Assembly: GCA_017694425.1 (NCBI GenBank)
Contig: JADIMX010000128.1
Span: 1 to 47,098 of the forward strand
DNA from: Candidatus Fimicola merdigallinarum
GTDB taxonomy: Bacteria > Bacillota > Clostridia > Lachnospirales > Anaerotignaceae
Reading direction: 5' to 3'
DNA length: 47,098 bases
Below, one piece after another: positions 16,638 to 24,240 of the stretch. A model generated the notes under the pieces. That model worked only from the letters and a program-made list of their open reading frames with translations, had not been told where the DNA came from and made no database searches. A program made the translations under genes and the position numbers. Numbering within the stretch: the stretch's first letter is position 1; each line of letters opens with the position of its first letter.

Positions 16638-17684
16638 TTATACAATGGAGGACATAATTCCCCATAAAGGCAACATTACTGTAAGGAGTATTATTCCTAT
16701 AAGTATAGAAAGCACTATTACAATAGCAGGTTCTATTGATGATATAAGTGTATTTATTTTGTTTTCGGCAGTATTCTTATATTTTTCTGCTATTTCATTC
16801 ATAGCACTTTCGGAATATCCTGATTGGAAACCTATTGAAAGTATAGAGGCGTGTACACTTTTTATTATGCCAGAAAGTTCTAAAGCTTGTGGTAAAGAAT
16901 TTCCCTTTGTTATAAGAGAAATACAGTTTTTTACACGTTCCTCCACTTTAAGATTTCCTGAAAGTTTCATACCTAAATCTAAAGCATCAAAAGTGTCATA
17001 GCCTGATGCTATTGTTAAAGATAAGGCTGAAAGAAGTCTTGAAATTCCTATAGCTTCTGATGTTTTAGAGTTTTTAGTTATTATATTTTTTATGGCATAT
17101 AATGTTTTAATACCTTTTTCTGTTTTTGACATTATAAAGGCTACTATCCCTAATATAGCAAAAAGTATTACAATATAAAATGCTATATTTGAAAAGGCTG
17201 TACCTATATTCATTACGGTTATAGCTGTCTTTGGCATTTCTGAGCCAAGCTGTAAGAATACGTTTTCAAATATAGGAAGTACCTTTGTTGTAAGTATTAT
17301 TAAAACTATAATGAGAATTACTGTCATAAATATAGGGTAGGTTAAAGCGTTTTTTATGGTGTGCTTTAACTCATCTTCTCTTTTGTAGTAAAGGTAAAGC
17401 TCGTTTAATATTTTTTCAAGGGAGCCGGTTTTTTCTCCCAGCTCCACCATAGAAATCATATAATCTGGAAAAGATTTTGTATCCTTTAAGGCTTGTGAGA
17501 ATGTAAGCCCCATTTCCAAGTTATCGTATATATTTTCAAGTAAAGTTTTACCTTTAGATGATTTTTCTTCATATATAATAATTCTCATACCATCTGCTAT
17601 AGGTATGCCTGATTTTAAAAGCATTGATACTTCAAGACAAAAAGCTGATAAGGTATCTGAAGGAAGATTTTTTTTAAATTCCAT
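16638..17684 (-). CDS. Type II secretion F-family / PilC inner-membrane platform protein
   Basis: About 348 residues in the chosen form. Two T2SSF repeats are visible: FCLEVSMLLKSGIPIADGMRII (near the N-terminus) and GISRLLSALSLTIASGYDTFDAL, each followed by membrane segments (YPIFMTVILIIVLIILTTKVLPI; AIVIVLSILIGIILLTVMLPLWG). It forms the membrane platform on which pilus ATPases act. The ORF track begins at 17843, but residues 1-53 of that ORF are unlike the family and run into the TnpB element, so I start at MEFKKNLPSDTL. No good ribosome site precedes that ATG, possibly because the insertion removed it. Confidence 0.82.
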   Translation of the reverse strand: MEFKKNLPSDTLSAFCLEVSMLLKSGIPIADGMRIIIYEEKSSKGKTLLENIYDNLEMGLTFSQALKDTKSFPDYMISMVELGEKTGSLEKILNELYLYYKREDELKHTIKNALTYPIFMTVILIIVLIILTTKVLPIFENVFLQLGSEMPKTAITVMNIGTAFSNIAFYIVILFAILGIVAFIMSKTEKGIKTLYAIKNIITKNSKTSEAIGISRLLSALSLTIASGYDTFDALDLGMKLSGNLKVEERVKNCISLITKGNSLPQALELSGIIKSVHASILSIGFQSGYSESAMNEIAEKYKNTAENKINTLISSIEPAIVIVLSILIGIILLTVMLPLWGIMSSIV

Positions 17685-17714
17685 TTTACATACCGTTGCC
17701 AAAAATCTATAAAT

Positions 17715-17900
17715 ATCTATAAATCTTGTTTCATTCCCTGTTCTGTGAGTCCGATTTTGAAAACTGTAACAGTCATCTACTTTCGTTTGATATAACTCTC
17801 CGAGGGCGTAAATTCGGATACAACGCTTCCTACATATTAACATTATCTTGTCAATGATATTATGCTAATTTATATTTTGAAAGATTAATACTTGCATTTA
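17715..17900 (-). ncRNA. Candidate TnpB guide (omega/reRNA) region
   Basis: In TnpB elements the guide RNA scaffold overlaps the tnpB 3' end and runs to the right end. Here about 150 non-coding bases after the tnpB stop are markedly more GC-rich than the flanks and contain a structured-looking stretch (TTACGCCCTCGGAGAGTT ... GGACTCACAGAACAGGGA) that fits this. The guide would be the bases just beyond the right end. Boundaries and folding were not computed. Confidence 0.45.
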
Positions 17901-18972
17901 AATCTCTATCAATAATAAGTCCACATTTGCATTTATAAACTCTATCTTTGAGTTTTAAATCCTTCTTAATCTCTCCACATCGACTACAAGTCTTACTTGA
18001 TGGATAAAATCTATCTGCTATTACTAACTCAATTCCTCTAAATTTACACTTATACTCAAGTTGCCTTTTAAACTCATAGAAACATTGTTTTCTTATAGAA
18101 TCAGATAAATGTTTATTTTTCATCATACCTTTTACGTTTAAATCTTCTATTACAACTCTGTATGGTTTGGTTTTCACTATACTCGTTGTAGTTTGATGAA
18201 GATAATTATTTCTTATATTAGCCAATCTTCTATGCACTTGTTGTATCTGTTTTTCAAGCTTTATAATACTTTTAGTTTTGACATACTCCTTTCCTTTTTT
18301 ATTTTGTTCATATTTTCTACTTACTTGCTTTTGTAATCTTTTTAATCTCTTTTCGATTTTTCTAACTACATAAGTTTTATTAATATTTTTATAAACCATA
18401 CCATCAGAACATATTGCTAAATCCTTTAAACCTAAGTCAATTCCTAATGATACGTCTGTTAATTTTTCTTTAATTTCTTCTTTCTCTATACCTACTGATA
18501 TATACCAATATTTATTATCATAACTTATTCTTGGATTGCTATATCTAACTCCAATCGGTATCTGTTCTTTTATCTTTATCCAACCAACTTTTTCAATATT
18601 GACATACCCATTTTTTACTTTTAGTTTTACATTATCATTGTAAAATGATTTCTTACTTTTTCTTTTACTCTTAAACTTAGGCTTATCAGATAAACCTTTA
18701 AAGAATCTTTTATATGCATTACAAGCATCTTTAACTGCTTGCTTTGCTACATTGTTAGATACCTCACTTAGCCAATTTAACTCAGATTTCTTTAGTACGG
18801 TTAATTCTTTTCTAAGAACTCTGTCTGATATAAACTTTCCACCATTTTTATAATTTTCTTCTTGCCTTGCAAGTGTCCAATTATATATAAACCTTGCAGT
18901 ACCTACTGATTTCCATAACTTTTCTTCTTGTAACTCATTTGTATATAGTCTAACTTTCTTCGCAAGTATCAT
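17860..18972 (-). CDS. tnpB: TnpB RNA-guided nuclease (transposon-associated)
   Basis: A full-length 370-residue TnpB. It shows the N-terminal helix-turn-helix region (ARFIYNWTLARQEENYK), RuvC-I SLGIDLGLKDLA (Asp179), RuvC-II VVIEDLNVKGMM (Glu276), the zinc ribbon CSRCGE ... CKCG (329-350) and RuvC-III RDLNASINL (Asp357). All three acidic residues are present, so it is probably active. Characterised TnpB proteins cut DNA next to the target-adjacent motif and help keep the element. Base use is more AT-rich than its neighbours, consistent with transfer. The start ATG has AGGAG 11 bases upstream. Confidence 0.95.
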   Translation of the reverse strand: MILAKKVRLYTNELQEEKLWKSVGTARFIYNWTLARQEENYKNGGKFISDRVLRKELTVLKKSELNWLSEVSNNVAKQAVKDACNAYKRFFKGLSDKPKFKSKRKSKKSFYNDNVKLKVKNGYVNIEKVGWIKIKEQIPIGVRYSNPRISYDNKYWYISVGIEKEEIKEKLTDVSLGIDLGLKDLAICSDGMVYKNINKTYVVRKIEKRLKRLQKQVSRKYEQNKKGKEYVKTKSIIKLEKQIQQVHRRLANIRNNYLHQTTTSIVKTKPYRVVIEDLNVKGMMKNKHLSDSIRKQCFYEFKRQLEYKCKFRGIELVIADRFYPSSKTCSRCGEIKKDLKLKDRVYKCKCGLIIDRDLNASINLSKYKLA

Positions 18973-19023
18973 TCTCTATCAACTCCTGAATCATTTTCTT
19001 ACCCCCTTATATCAATTCCATAT

Positions 19024-19929
19024 TTAATACGCGTATTTTGCTGTGTAGTTAGTGCCGTCACCTATATACTTCTGAATTTTTGCACTGTTTCTGTTTGATG
19101 AGGCAAATGTTGGGTCCATAAGTTTCCAAGAGTTACCGTCAAAGTAGACAGCCTTGTCAACCCAGCCAATGCCATTAATATAAACATTAATCCAAGCGTG
19201 ATAAAGGTTTCCTGTATAGCCGACAATAAGTTTTGACGGTATACCCTGACTTCTTAACATAGCTGTCATAAGTGAGGCATAGTCAAGACAAATTCCTTTT
19301 CTAGTCTGTAAAGTTTCATCAACATTTGGAAGATAACCACTTTCTACTGTTTGAGCTTTCTGTGTGTCGTAGGAAATGTTTCCTATTACATAGTGGTATA
19401 TCTGTGTAAGCTTTGATAAATCGTTATCTAAATTTTCTGTAAGCTTATCTGCAACAGCAACAGCATTTGAGTTTTCGTTAAAGTTTACATACTGGTTAGG
19501 ATATAAAAATGGTGAAAACTCATTTTTAATATTTACATTAAATGAACTACTGTAAACTGTTGAATACTTTGTACCAGAAATATTCTCGTAAACGGTAACA
19601 CTATACTTTCCGTTGCCCTCGGCAAGAGGAAATGTTTCGTAATTACCTTTGTTGTTAAGATTATATGTGTAAGCAACATCACCTGATTTTTGAACTATAC
19701 ATTTAATCTTTTTATCAGCACCTCCTGTGTATTTTACCATAATATATCCGTCAGATATGTTAGAAGCATCAATAGATGCACCAGAATTGCTATATACAGT
19801 TGTTCCAGAGGCAACTGGCTGAGGTATCAATTTTGCGTCTGCATCATTATTATTTACTATACCAAAAGCTAATGTTCCACCTAAGACAACAACTGCTAAA
19901 GCAGTATAAATTTTTTGCTTATTAACCAT
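19024..19929 (-). CDS. Secreted transglutaminase-like protein
   Basis: About 301 residues with a signal peptide (KIYTALAVVVLGGTLAFGIVNNNDADA), then an Ig-like or beta-rich region of about 100 residues and a C-terminal transglutaminase-core domain. The catalytic triad is readable: Cys in TRKGICLDYASLMTAML, His in NLYHAWINVYI and Asp in KLMDPTFAS. It is probably exported and acts on the envelope or peptides as a protease or crosslinker; the exact activity is not predictable. The ORF track starts at GTG 19938, but AAGGAAG has the better 8-base spacing to ATG 19929. The C-terminus (GDGTNYTAKYAY) looks complete although a TnpB element follows 14 bases later. Confidence 0.85.
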   Translation of the reverse strand: MVNKQKIYTALAVVVLGGTLAFGIVNNNDADAKLIPQPVASGTTVYSNSGASIDASNISDGYIMVKYTGGADKKIKCIVQKSGDVAYTYNLNNKGNYETFPLAEGNGKYSVTVYENISGTKYSTVYSSSFNVNIKNEFSPFLYPNQYVNFNENSNAVAVADKLTENLDNDLSKLTQIYHYVIGNISYDTQKAQTVESGYLPNVDETLQTRKGICLDYASLMTAMLRSQGIPSKLIVGYTGNLYHAWINVYINGIGWVDKAVYFDGNSWKLMDPTFASSNRNSAKIQKYIGDGTNYTAKYAY

Positions 19930-19963
19930 AGCTTTCACTTCCTTATCAATATTATTTAATTAT

Positions 19964-19969
19964 ATTATA
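19964..19969 (-). promoter_or_regulatory. -10 of the transglutaminase-like gene
   Basis: Minus-strand TATAAT at 19969-19964, 35 bases before the chosen start. No convincing -35 at standard spacing, so this is a weak call. Confidence 0.35.
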
Positions 19970-20069
19970 ACATAAACAAAAGGAAAAATGTTACAAATTT
20001 ATGATTAAATTATATATAAAAAATTAGATATTTTAATGCCAATATATGAAAATATTATTATTTATGTGG

Positions 20070-20075
20070 TATAAT
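20070..20075 (+). promoter_or_regulatory. Extended -10 promoter of the AEC permease gene
   Basis: TGGTATAAT (TG one base before TATAAT at 20070-20075), 45 bases before the start codon; the -35 (ATGAAA) is poor. Confidence 0.5.
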
Positions 20076-20119
20076 GCTTTAGAATGGTAATTTATAACTT
20101 TTAGTGAAAGGAGATTTTT

Positions 20120-21064
20120 ATGAGTAATTTTATATTTAGTCTTAATGCTACTATACCTATATTTATAATAATAATTCTTGGATATATATTAAGACGTAAA
20201 GGTTATATAGATGAATGTTTTGTAAATACAGGCAACAAAATAGGTTATGCTGTGTTTTTGCCTACACTTCTTTTTAAAGATATATCGAATGCTAATGTTA
20301 AAAGCCATTTTAACCCTAAATTTATTATTTTCTGTATGATAGTAACGGTTATTAGCATATCTGTAGTTTGGATTTTATCGGAAATATTTATAAAAAATAA
20401 AAAGATAATAGGAAGTTTCGTTCAAGGTAGTTTTAGGGGTAGTGCTGCTGTACTTGGAATAGCTTTTGTTGAAAATATATACGGTAGCTCTGGTATGGCA
20501 CCTATGATGATTTTAGCCTCTGTACCTATATATAACGTGTTTTCTGTTATAATACTTACAATAAAATCTGAAAATAACATAGGAAGTACAAATATACTTA
20601 AAAAGTCCTTTGTAAATATACTTAAAAATCCTATTATATGGGGTATAGTTGTAGGACTTTTAGCATCTATATTAGATTTAAACTTACCTGATATGGTGAC
20701 AAAGTCTGTAAATAGTGTGGCTCACCTTGCAACTCCATTTGCTCTTATAGTTCTAGGCGCAGGATTTGAGGGTAGAAAGGCATTATCTAAAATAAAGCCT
20801 ACAATTGTTGCAACACTTATAAAACTTATTATTATACCGGCTGTATTTTTACCCTTTGCTATGTATATGGGATTTAGAAACGAGGAGATGATAGCAATAC
20901 TCATTATGCTTGGAGCTCCATCTACAGTAAGCTGTTACGTTATGGCTAAAAATTTAGGCAATGATGATGTTTTAGCCTCCAGCATAGTTGTTATGTCAAC
21001 ATTCTTTTCAATGTTTACAATTACGTTTTGGGTATTTGTATTAAAAACAATGGGATATCTTTAA
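20120..21064 (+). CDS. AEC-family (auxin efflux carrier-like) permease
   Basis: A 314-residue membrane protein with about ten hydrophobic segments in two halves. It has the family start ATIPIFIIIILGYILRRKGYID, the conserved central GSFRGSAAVLGIAFVENIYG, and near the end MLGAPSTVSCYVMAKNLGND. Bacterial members often carry malate or other organic anions; the substrate cannot be assigned. It has its own extended -10 promoter and is followed by a hairpin that precedes the deacetylase gene. Confidence 0.88.
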   Translation: MSNFIFSLNATIPIFIIIILGYILRRKGYIDECFVNTGNKIGYAVFLPTLLFKDISNANVKSHFNPKFIIFCMIVTVISISVVWILSEIFIKNKKIIGSFVQGSFRGSAAVLGIAFVENIYGSSGMAPMMILASVPIYNVFSVIILTIKSENNIGSTNILKKSFVNILKNPIIWGIVVGLLASILDLNLPDMVTKSVNSVAHLATPFALIVLGAGFEGRKALSKIKPTIVATLIKLIIIPAVFLPFAMYMGFRNEEMIAILIMLGAPSTVSCYVMAKNLGNDDVLASSIVVMSTFFSMFTITFWVFVLKTMGYL

Positions 21065-21083
21065 ATAAATGAATAGAAATAAG

Positions 21084-21124
21084 CCCTCTTGCAATATTAT
21101 ATATAAAAAGCAAGAGGGTTTTTT
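21084..21124 (+). terminator. Hairpin between the AEC and yibQ-like genes, covering the next ribosome site
   Basis: CCCTCTTGC (21084-21092) and GCAAGAGGG (21110-21118) form a 9-base stem followed by TTTTTT running straight into the ATG at 21125. It has the form of an intrinsic terminator. The 3' arm AAGAGGG is also the only plausible Shine-Dalgarno of the next gene, so read-through transcripts would have it sequestered. Confidence 0.75.
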
Positions 21125-21940
21125 ATGTTTTATGTATTTAATTTAAGAAAATTTTTAAAGATAGCTTGTGTATATGTAGTTTTGGGATTAGTTTTAAATA
21201 CTGGATTTAACTATTTTTTAAGCAGTAATACAAAAAGTGTTATGGCAGATAAAAAGGTTTATATTGCCATAGTTATAGACGACTTTGGCTATTCCGGAGA
21301 GGGTACAGAGGATATGATAAACTTGCCTATAGTTTTTACAGGGGCTGTTATGCCTTTTTCTGAAAATTCTAAGGATAATGCCGAAAAGCTTATAAGTGCA
21401 GGTAAGGAAACTATTGTACATATGCCTATGGAGAGTTTGACTGGTAAGAAAAGTTGGGTTGGAGATAGAGGCATATTTTTAGATATGAAAGATGAGTACA
21501 TAAGAAAGAATGTAAATGATGCCTTTGATATAGTTGTAGGTGCTAAAGGTCTTAATAATCATATGGGTTCTGCAATTATGGAGGATAAAAGAACTCTCTC
21601 GGCTGTTTTAGATACTGTGGAAGAAAAGGGATTATATTTTTTAGATAGTGTAACTACACCTAATTCAAAGGCAGAGGAAATTTGTAAGGATAAAAATATA
21701 ACCATATTTAAGAGAGATGTTTTTTTAGATAGTACTGATGACGAGAATAAAGTTAAAGAAAATCTTTTAAAGGCAGAGAAGGTGGCAAATGAGAAAGGCT
21801 ACGCTATTGCCATAGGTCACGTTGGGCCAGATGGTGGAAATGTTACAGTAAATGCTATAAAAAATTTGTATAGTGAAATGGAAAGTAGAGGGGTAGAGTT
21901 TGTTACATTAAGCCAGCTTGAAAAGGTTATAAAAAATTAG
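21125..21940 (+). CDS. Divergent polysaccharide deacetylase (YibQ/DUF610-like), exported
   Basis: A 271-residue protein with an N-terminal membrane anchor or signal (IACVYVVLGLVLNTGF) and a NodB-like fold of the divergent type: IAIVIDDFGYSG, TIVHMPMESL, GLNNHMGSAI, LYFLDSVTTP and AIAIGHVGPDGGNVTV. In this family a zinc site (Asp-Asp, His, His) is largely kept. Probably envelope-facing, acting on a polysaccharide or related polymer. Start as listed; the ribosome site lies within a hairpin. Confidence 0.82.
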   Translation: MFYVFNLRKFLKIACVYVVLGLVLNTGFNYFLSSNTKSVMADKKVYIAIVIDDFGYSGEGTEDMINLPIVFTGAVMPFSENSKDNAEKLISAGKETIVHMPMESLTGKKSWVGDRGIFLDMKDEYIRKNVNDAFDIVVGAKGLNNHMGSAIMEDKRTLSAVLDTVEEKGLYFLDSVTTPNSKAEEICKDKNITIFKRDVFLDSTDDENKVKENLLKAEKVANEKGYAIAIGHVGPDGGNVTVNAIKNLYSEMESRGVEFVTLSQLEKVIKN

Positions 21941-22006
21941 TTTTAAAAATATGTTTTTTAAAAAAAGTAATGTATTTTTTTAGAAAGGTTAACATATTAA
22001 TATAAG

Positions 22007-22157
22007 TTATCAACATTATACACAGATTTATCCACAGAAAAACAATATATTGTGTGTAGAAATAACTTGTCATACAATATTAAGTTATTAAGGAATTTAA
22101 AGGATAATTCGTTTATTATCAACATAAGTGTAGATAAATATTAAAAAATGTTGATAA
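22007..22157. other. Cluster of DnaA-box-like 9-mers
   Basis: Within 151 bases of intergenic DNA are two perfect TTATNCACA boxes, TTATACACA (22016-22024) and TTATCCACA (22028-22036), and three TTATCAACA near-boxes at 22007-22015, 22116-22124 and 22149-22157 (minus strand). The flank before them is almost pure A/T. The density is far above what is expected by chance. It could be a replication origin, a DnaA-titrating cluster or a DnaA-regulated promoter. No dnaA or dnaN gene is in the window. Confidence 0.6.
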
Positions 22158-22182
22158 CTTATGAACATTTGGGCATAAACTT

Positions 22183-22218
22183 AAAAACCCGTTGGAGCTT
22201 TTTCTCTAACGGGTTTTT
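22183..22218. terminator. Bidirectional terminator between yibQ-like gene and recU
   Basis: AAAAACCCGTT and AACGGGTTTTT form an 11-base stem with T/A tails on both sides. The right arm includes the last codons and stop of recU (minus strand), so the stop lies within the hairpin. Confidence 0.85.
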
Positions 22219-22733
22219 AAATACTCATTTACTGCCTCAAGATAGTTTATTGTGCCATTTTTTGTATTCAATTTATACTTTTTTTCAAAGGCATCATAGG
22301 GTATAGATTTTCTGCCACCATTTAAGGCATTTTCCCAATATTCCTTTAAAACTTCAAAGGGCAGAAAGTAAATCTCGTTTAAACTTGAAAAGTTTACAAG
22401 AAGAAAGGCTACACCTTGTTGTTTTATAAAGTCCTCCATAAATTCTAGCTGGTGACTGTGAATATTCTGTATAGGCAGGTGTTTTTTTGCCGTTTCCTTT
22501 GCGTCAAAGCATATAGGTATGCCTTGAACTGCGCCTATATAGTCAACAGTACTCTGTTTTTCAAAGTAGGCAAGTGTTATGGTATGTTTTTTATTATCAA
22601 CTTCTATTGGTGTTATAGGTGTTGGTATTTTCTGTATAAGTGCTATATTTTTCTGTCTGTAAATATCATTTGAAAAGTTTATAAGGTCCTCAAAGCCACT
22701 TCCTCTAAGACCTCTTGAATTCCAGTAACCCAA
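22206..22733 (-). CDS. recU: Holliday junction resolvase RecU
   Basis: A 175-residue Firmicute-type resolvase that cuts four-way DNA junctions in recombination and chromosome segregation. Recognisable regions are NSRGLRGSGFEDLINFSNDIYR, IQKIPTPITPIEV, the nuclease core STVDYIGAVQGIPICFDAKET (Asp, Asp/Glu-X-Lys) and HSHQLEFMEDFIKQQGVAFLLVNF. The length is close to B. subtilis RecU without its long N-terminal tail. It stands alone, convergent with the deacetylase gene; in many Firmicutes recU is beside a penicillin-binding protein gene, which is not the case here. Confidence 0.9.
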   Translation of the reverse strand: MGYWNSRGLRGSGFEDLINFSNDIYRQKNIALIQKIPTPITPIEVDNKKHTITLAYFEKQSTVDYIGAVQGIPICFDAKETAKKHLPIQNIHSHQLEFMEDFIKQQGVAFLLVNFSSLNEIYFLPFEVLKEYWENALNGGRKSIPYDAFEKKYKLNTKNGTINYLEAVNEYLKTR

Positions 22734-22799
22734 AATAAAAACTCCTTTCGATAGTAAAGTATATCACATATTTTTAGGGACACAAAGTACAATATCTGA

Positions 22800-22805
22800 T
22801 ATAAT
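22800..22805 (+). promoter_or_regulatory. Extended -10 of the tldD operon
   Basis: TGATATAAT with TATAAT at 22800-22805, 47 bases before tldD. No good -35 seen. Confidence 0.45.
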
Positions 22806-22851
22806 AAATTTTAATGGGATAAAAATTTTGACACAAAGGGAGGGTTATTAA

Positions 22852-24240
22852 ATGCTTAAAAAATCTGTTGTTGAAAATACATTGGAAATGGCTTTATCCA
22901 CAGGGGGTACATTTGCCGAGATATTTATGGAGGATACAAAAAGAAGTAGGATTTCTATGGTGAATGGTAGAGTTGATAAGGCTTTTTCTGGAATAGATTA
23001 CGGTGTAGGTATAAGGGTTTTTGACGGTACAAATTCTATTTATGCTTTTACAAATGATACTAGCGAAAAAAGTCTTTTGGAAACTGCAAGAAATGTATCT
23101 TTTGCTATAAAAAATGGTGGTGGAAATGGTAAGGTTTTAGACTTTACTAAAGTAGGTTACGATAATAGAAATATTATAAAAATAATGCCTGATACAATAC
23201 ATAAAAAAGCTAAGGTTGATATACTTAGACAGGCGTCAGATACTGCTTTTAGTTATAGTGACCTTATATCACAGACACGTTCAGGCTACGAAGATGTTTG
23301 CCAAGATGTTTTTATAGCTAACTCCGAGGGTCTTTGGGTTAGCGATAAGAGAGTTAGAAGTCGTTTTACAATAGAGTCAGTTGCATCATCATCAACTGAA
23401 AAACAGAGCGGAAGATTTAGCCCAGGAGGGTCTTTAGGTTTTGAGCTTTTCGATACAATAGATATAAATGAGCTTTCAAGAGAAGCCTCAAGAATAGCTG
23501 TAACTATGCTTAATGCTAAAAACTGTCCTTCTGGAAAAATGCCAGTAGTTATAGATAATGGCTTTGGTGGTGTTATATTCCACGAGGCTTGCGGTCACAG
23601 CCTTGAGGCGACAGCTGTTGCTAGAAATGCCTCTGTTTTTTGTGATAGATTAGGGGAACAGATAGCGTCTAGCCTTGTGACAGCCGTAGATGACGGTACA
23701 ATACCTAACGGTTGGGGTTCTTCCAATGTTGATGATGAGGGTACTCCTTGTCAGAAAAATGTACTTATAGAAAATGGTATTTTAAAATCTTATTTAGTAG
23801 ATAAATTAAACGGTATTAAAATGGGTGCTAAACCAACAGGCTCTAGTAGACGTGAAAGCTACCGTTATGCCCCTACATCTCGTATGACAAATACATTTAT
23901 TGCAAATGGAAAAAGTAGCCCTAGTGAGATTATATCAAATACAGAGTATGGACTTTACGCAAAACAAATGGGAGGTGGCTCGGTAGACCCTGCCACAGGC
24001 TCATTTAACTTTGCAGTGCTTGAGGGTTATATAATAAGAAACGGTAAGATTTGTGAGCCGGTTCGTGGTGCTACACTTATAGGTAAGGGTCACGAGGTTT
24101 TAATGAAAATAGATATGGTAGGTAACAACCTTTTAAGGGCTCAAGGTATGTGTGGAAGTATAAGTGGTTCTATACCTACTGATGTTGGTCAGCCTATGAT
24201 ACGAGTAAGCGAAATTACAGTTGGTGGGAGAGGTGAATGA
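22852..24240 (+). CDS. tldD: TldD-type metalloprotease subunit
   Basis: A 462-residue subunit that carries the zinc protease site of the TldD/TldE pair. The motif GVIFHEACGHSLEATAV (about 243-259) contains HEACGH, and the conserved C-terminal part has GRGATLIGKG-like sequence (PVRGATLIGKGHEVL) and QGMCGSISG. In characterised systems the heterodimer degrades unfolded peptides and matures some modified peptides. It overlaps the tldE start by 4 bases (ATGA), so the subunits are coupled. Confidence 0.93.
   Translation: MLKKSVVENTLEMALSTGGTFAEIFMEDTKRSRISMVNGRVDKAFSGIDYGVGIRVFDGTNSIYAFTNDTSEKSLLETARNVSFAIKNGGGNGKVLDFTKVGYDNRNIIKIMPDTIHKKAKVDILRQASDTAFSYSDLISQTRSGYEDVCQDVFIANSEGLWVSDKRVRSRFTIESVASSSTEKQSGRFSPGGSLGFELFDTIDINELSREASRIAVTMLNAKNCPSGKMPVVIDNGFGGVIFHEACGHSLEATAVARNASVFCDRLGEQIASSLVTAVDDGTIPNGWGSSNVDDEGTPCQKNVLIENGILKSYLVDKLNGIKMGAKPTGSSRRESYRYAPTSRMTNTFIANGKSSPSEIISNTEYGLYAKQMGGGSVDPATGSFNFAVLEGYIIRNGKICEPVRGATLIGKGHEVLMKIDMVGNNLLRAQGMCGSISGSIPTDVGQPMIRVSEITVGGRGE

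Larger units (their letters stand above)
17700..19010 (-). mobile_element. Solo-TnpB IS200/IS605-like element
   Basis: An element with one gene (tnpB) and no tnpA. On the minus strand the left flank reads GGAATTGAT just before ATAAGGGGGTAAG; TTGAT is the target-adjacent motif known for ISDra2 TnpB, so the left end is placed near 19010. The right end is not sharply defined and lies somewhere about 17700-17730, before the platform gene. The element separates the secreted transglutaminase gene from the pilus operon. Ends are approximate. Confidence 0.65.

Noticed and set aside
17685-17843. N-terminal 53 residues of the pilus platform ORF as given in the track.
   Set aside because: They translate the right end of the TnpB element, with no similarity to the family and no ribosome site.
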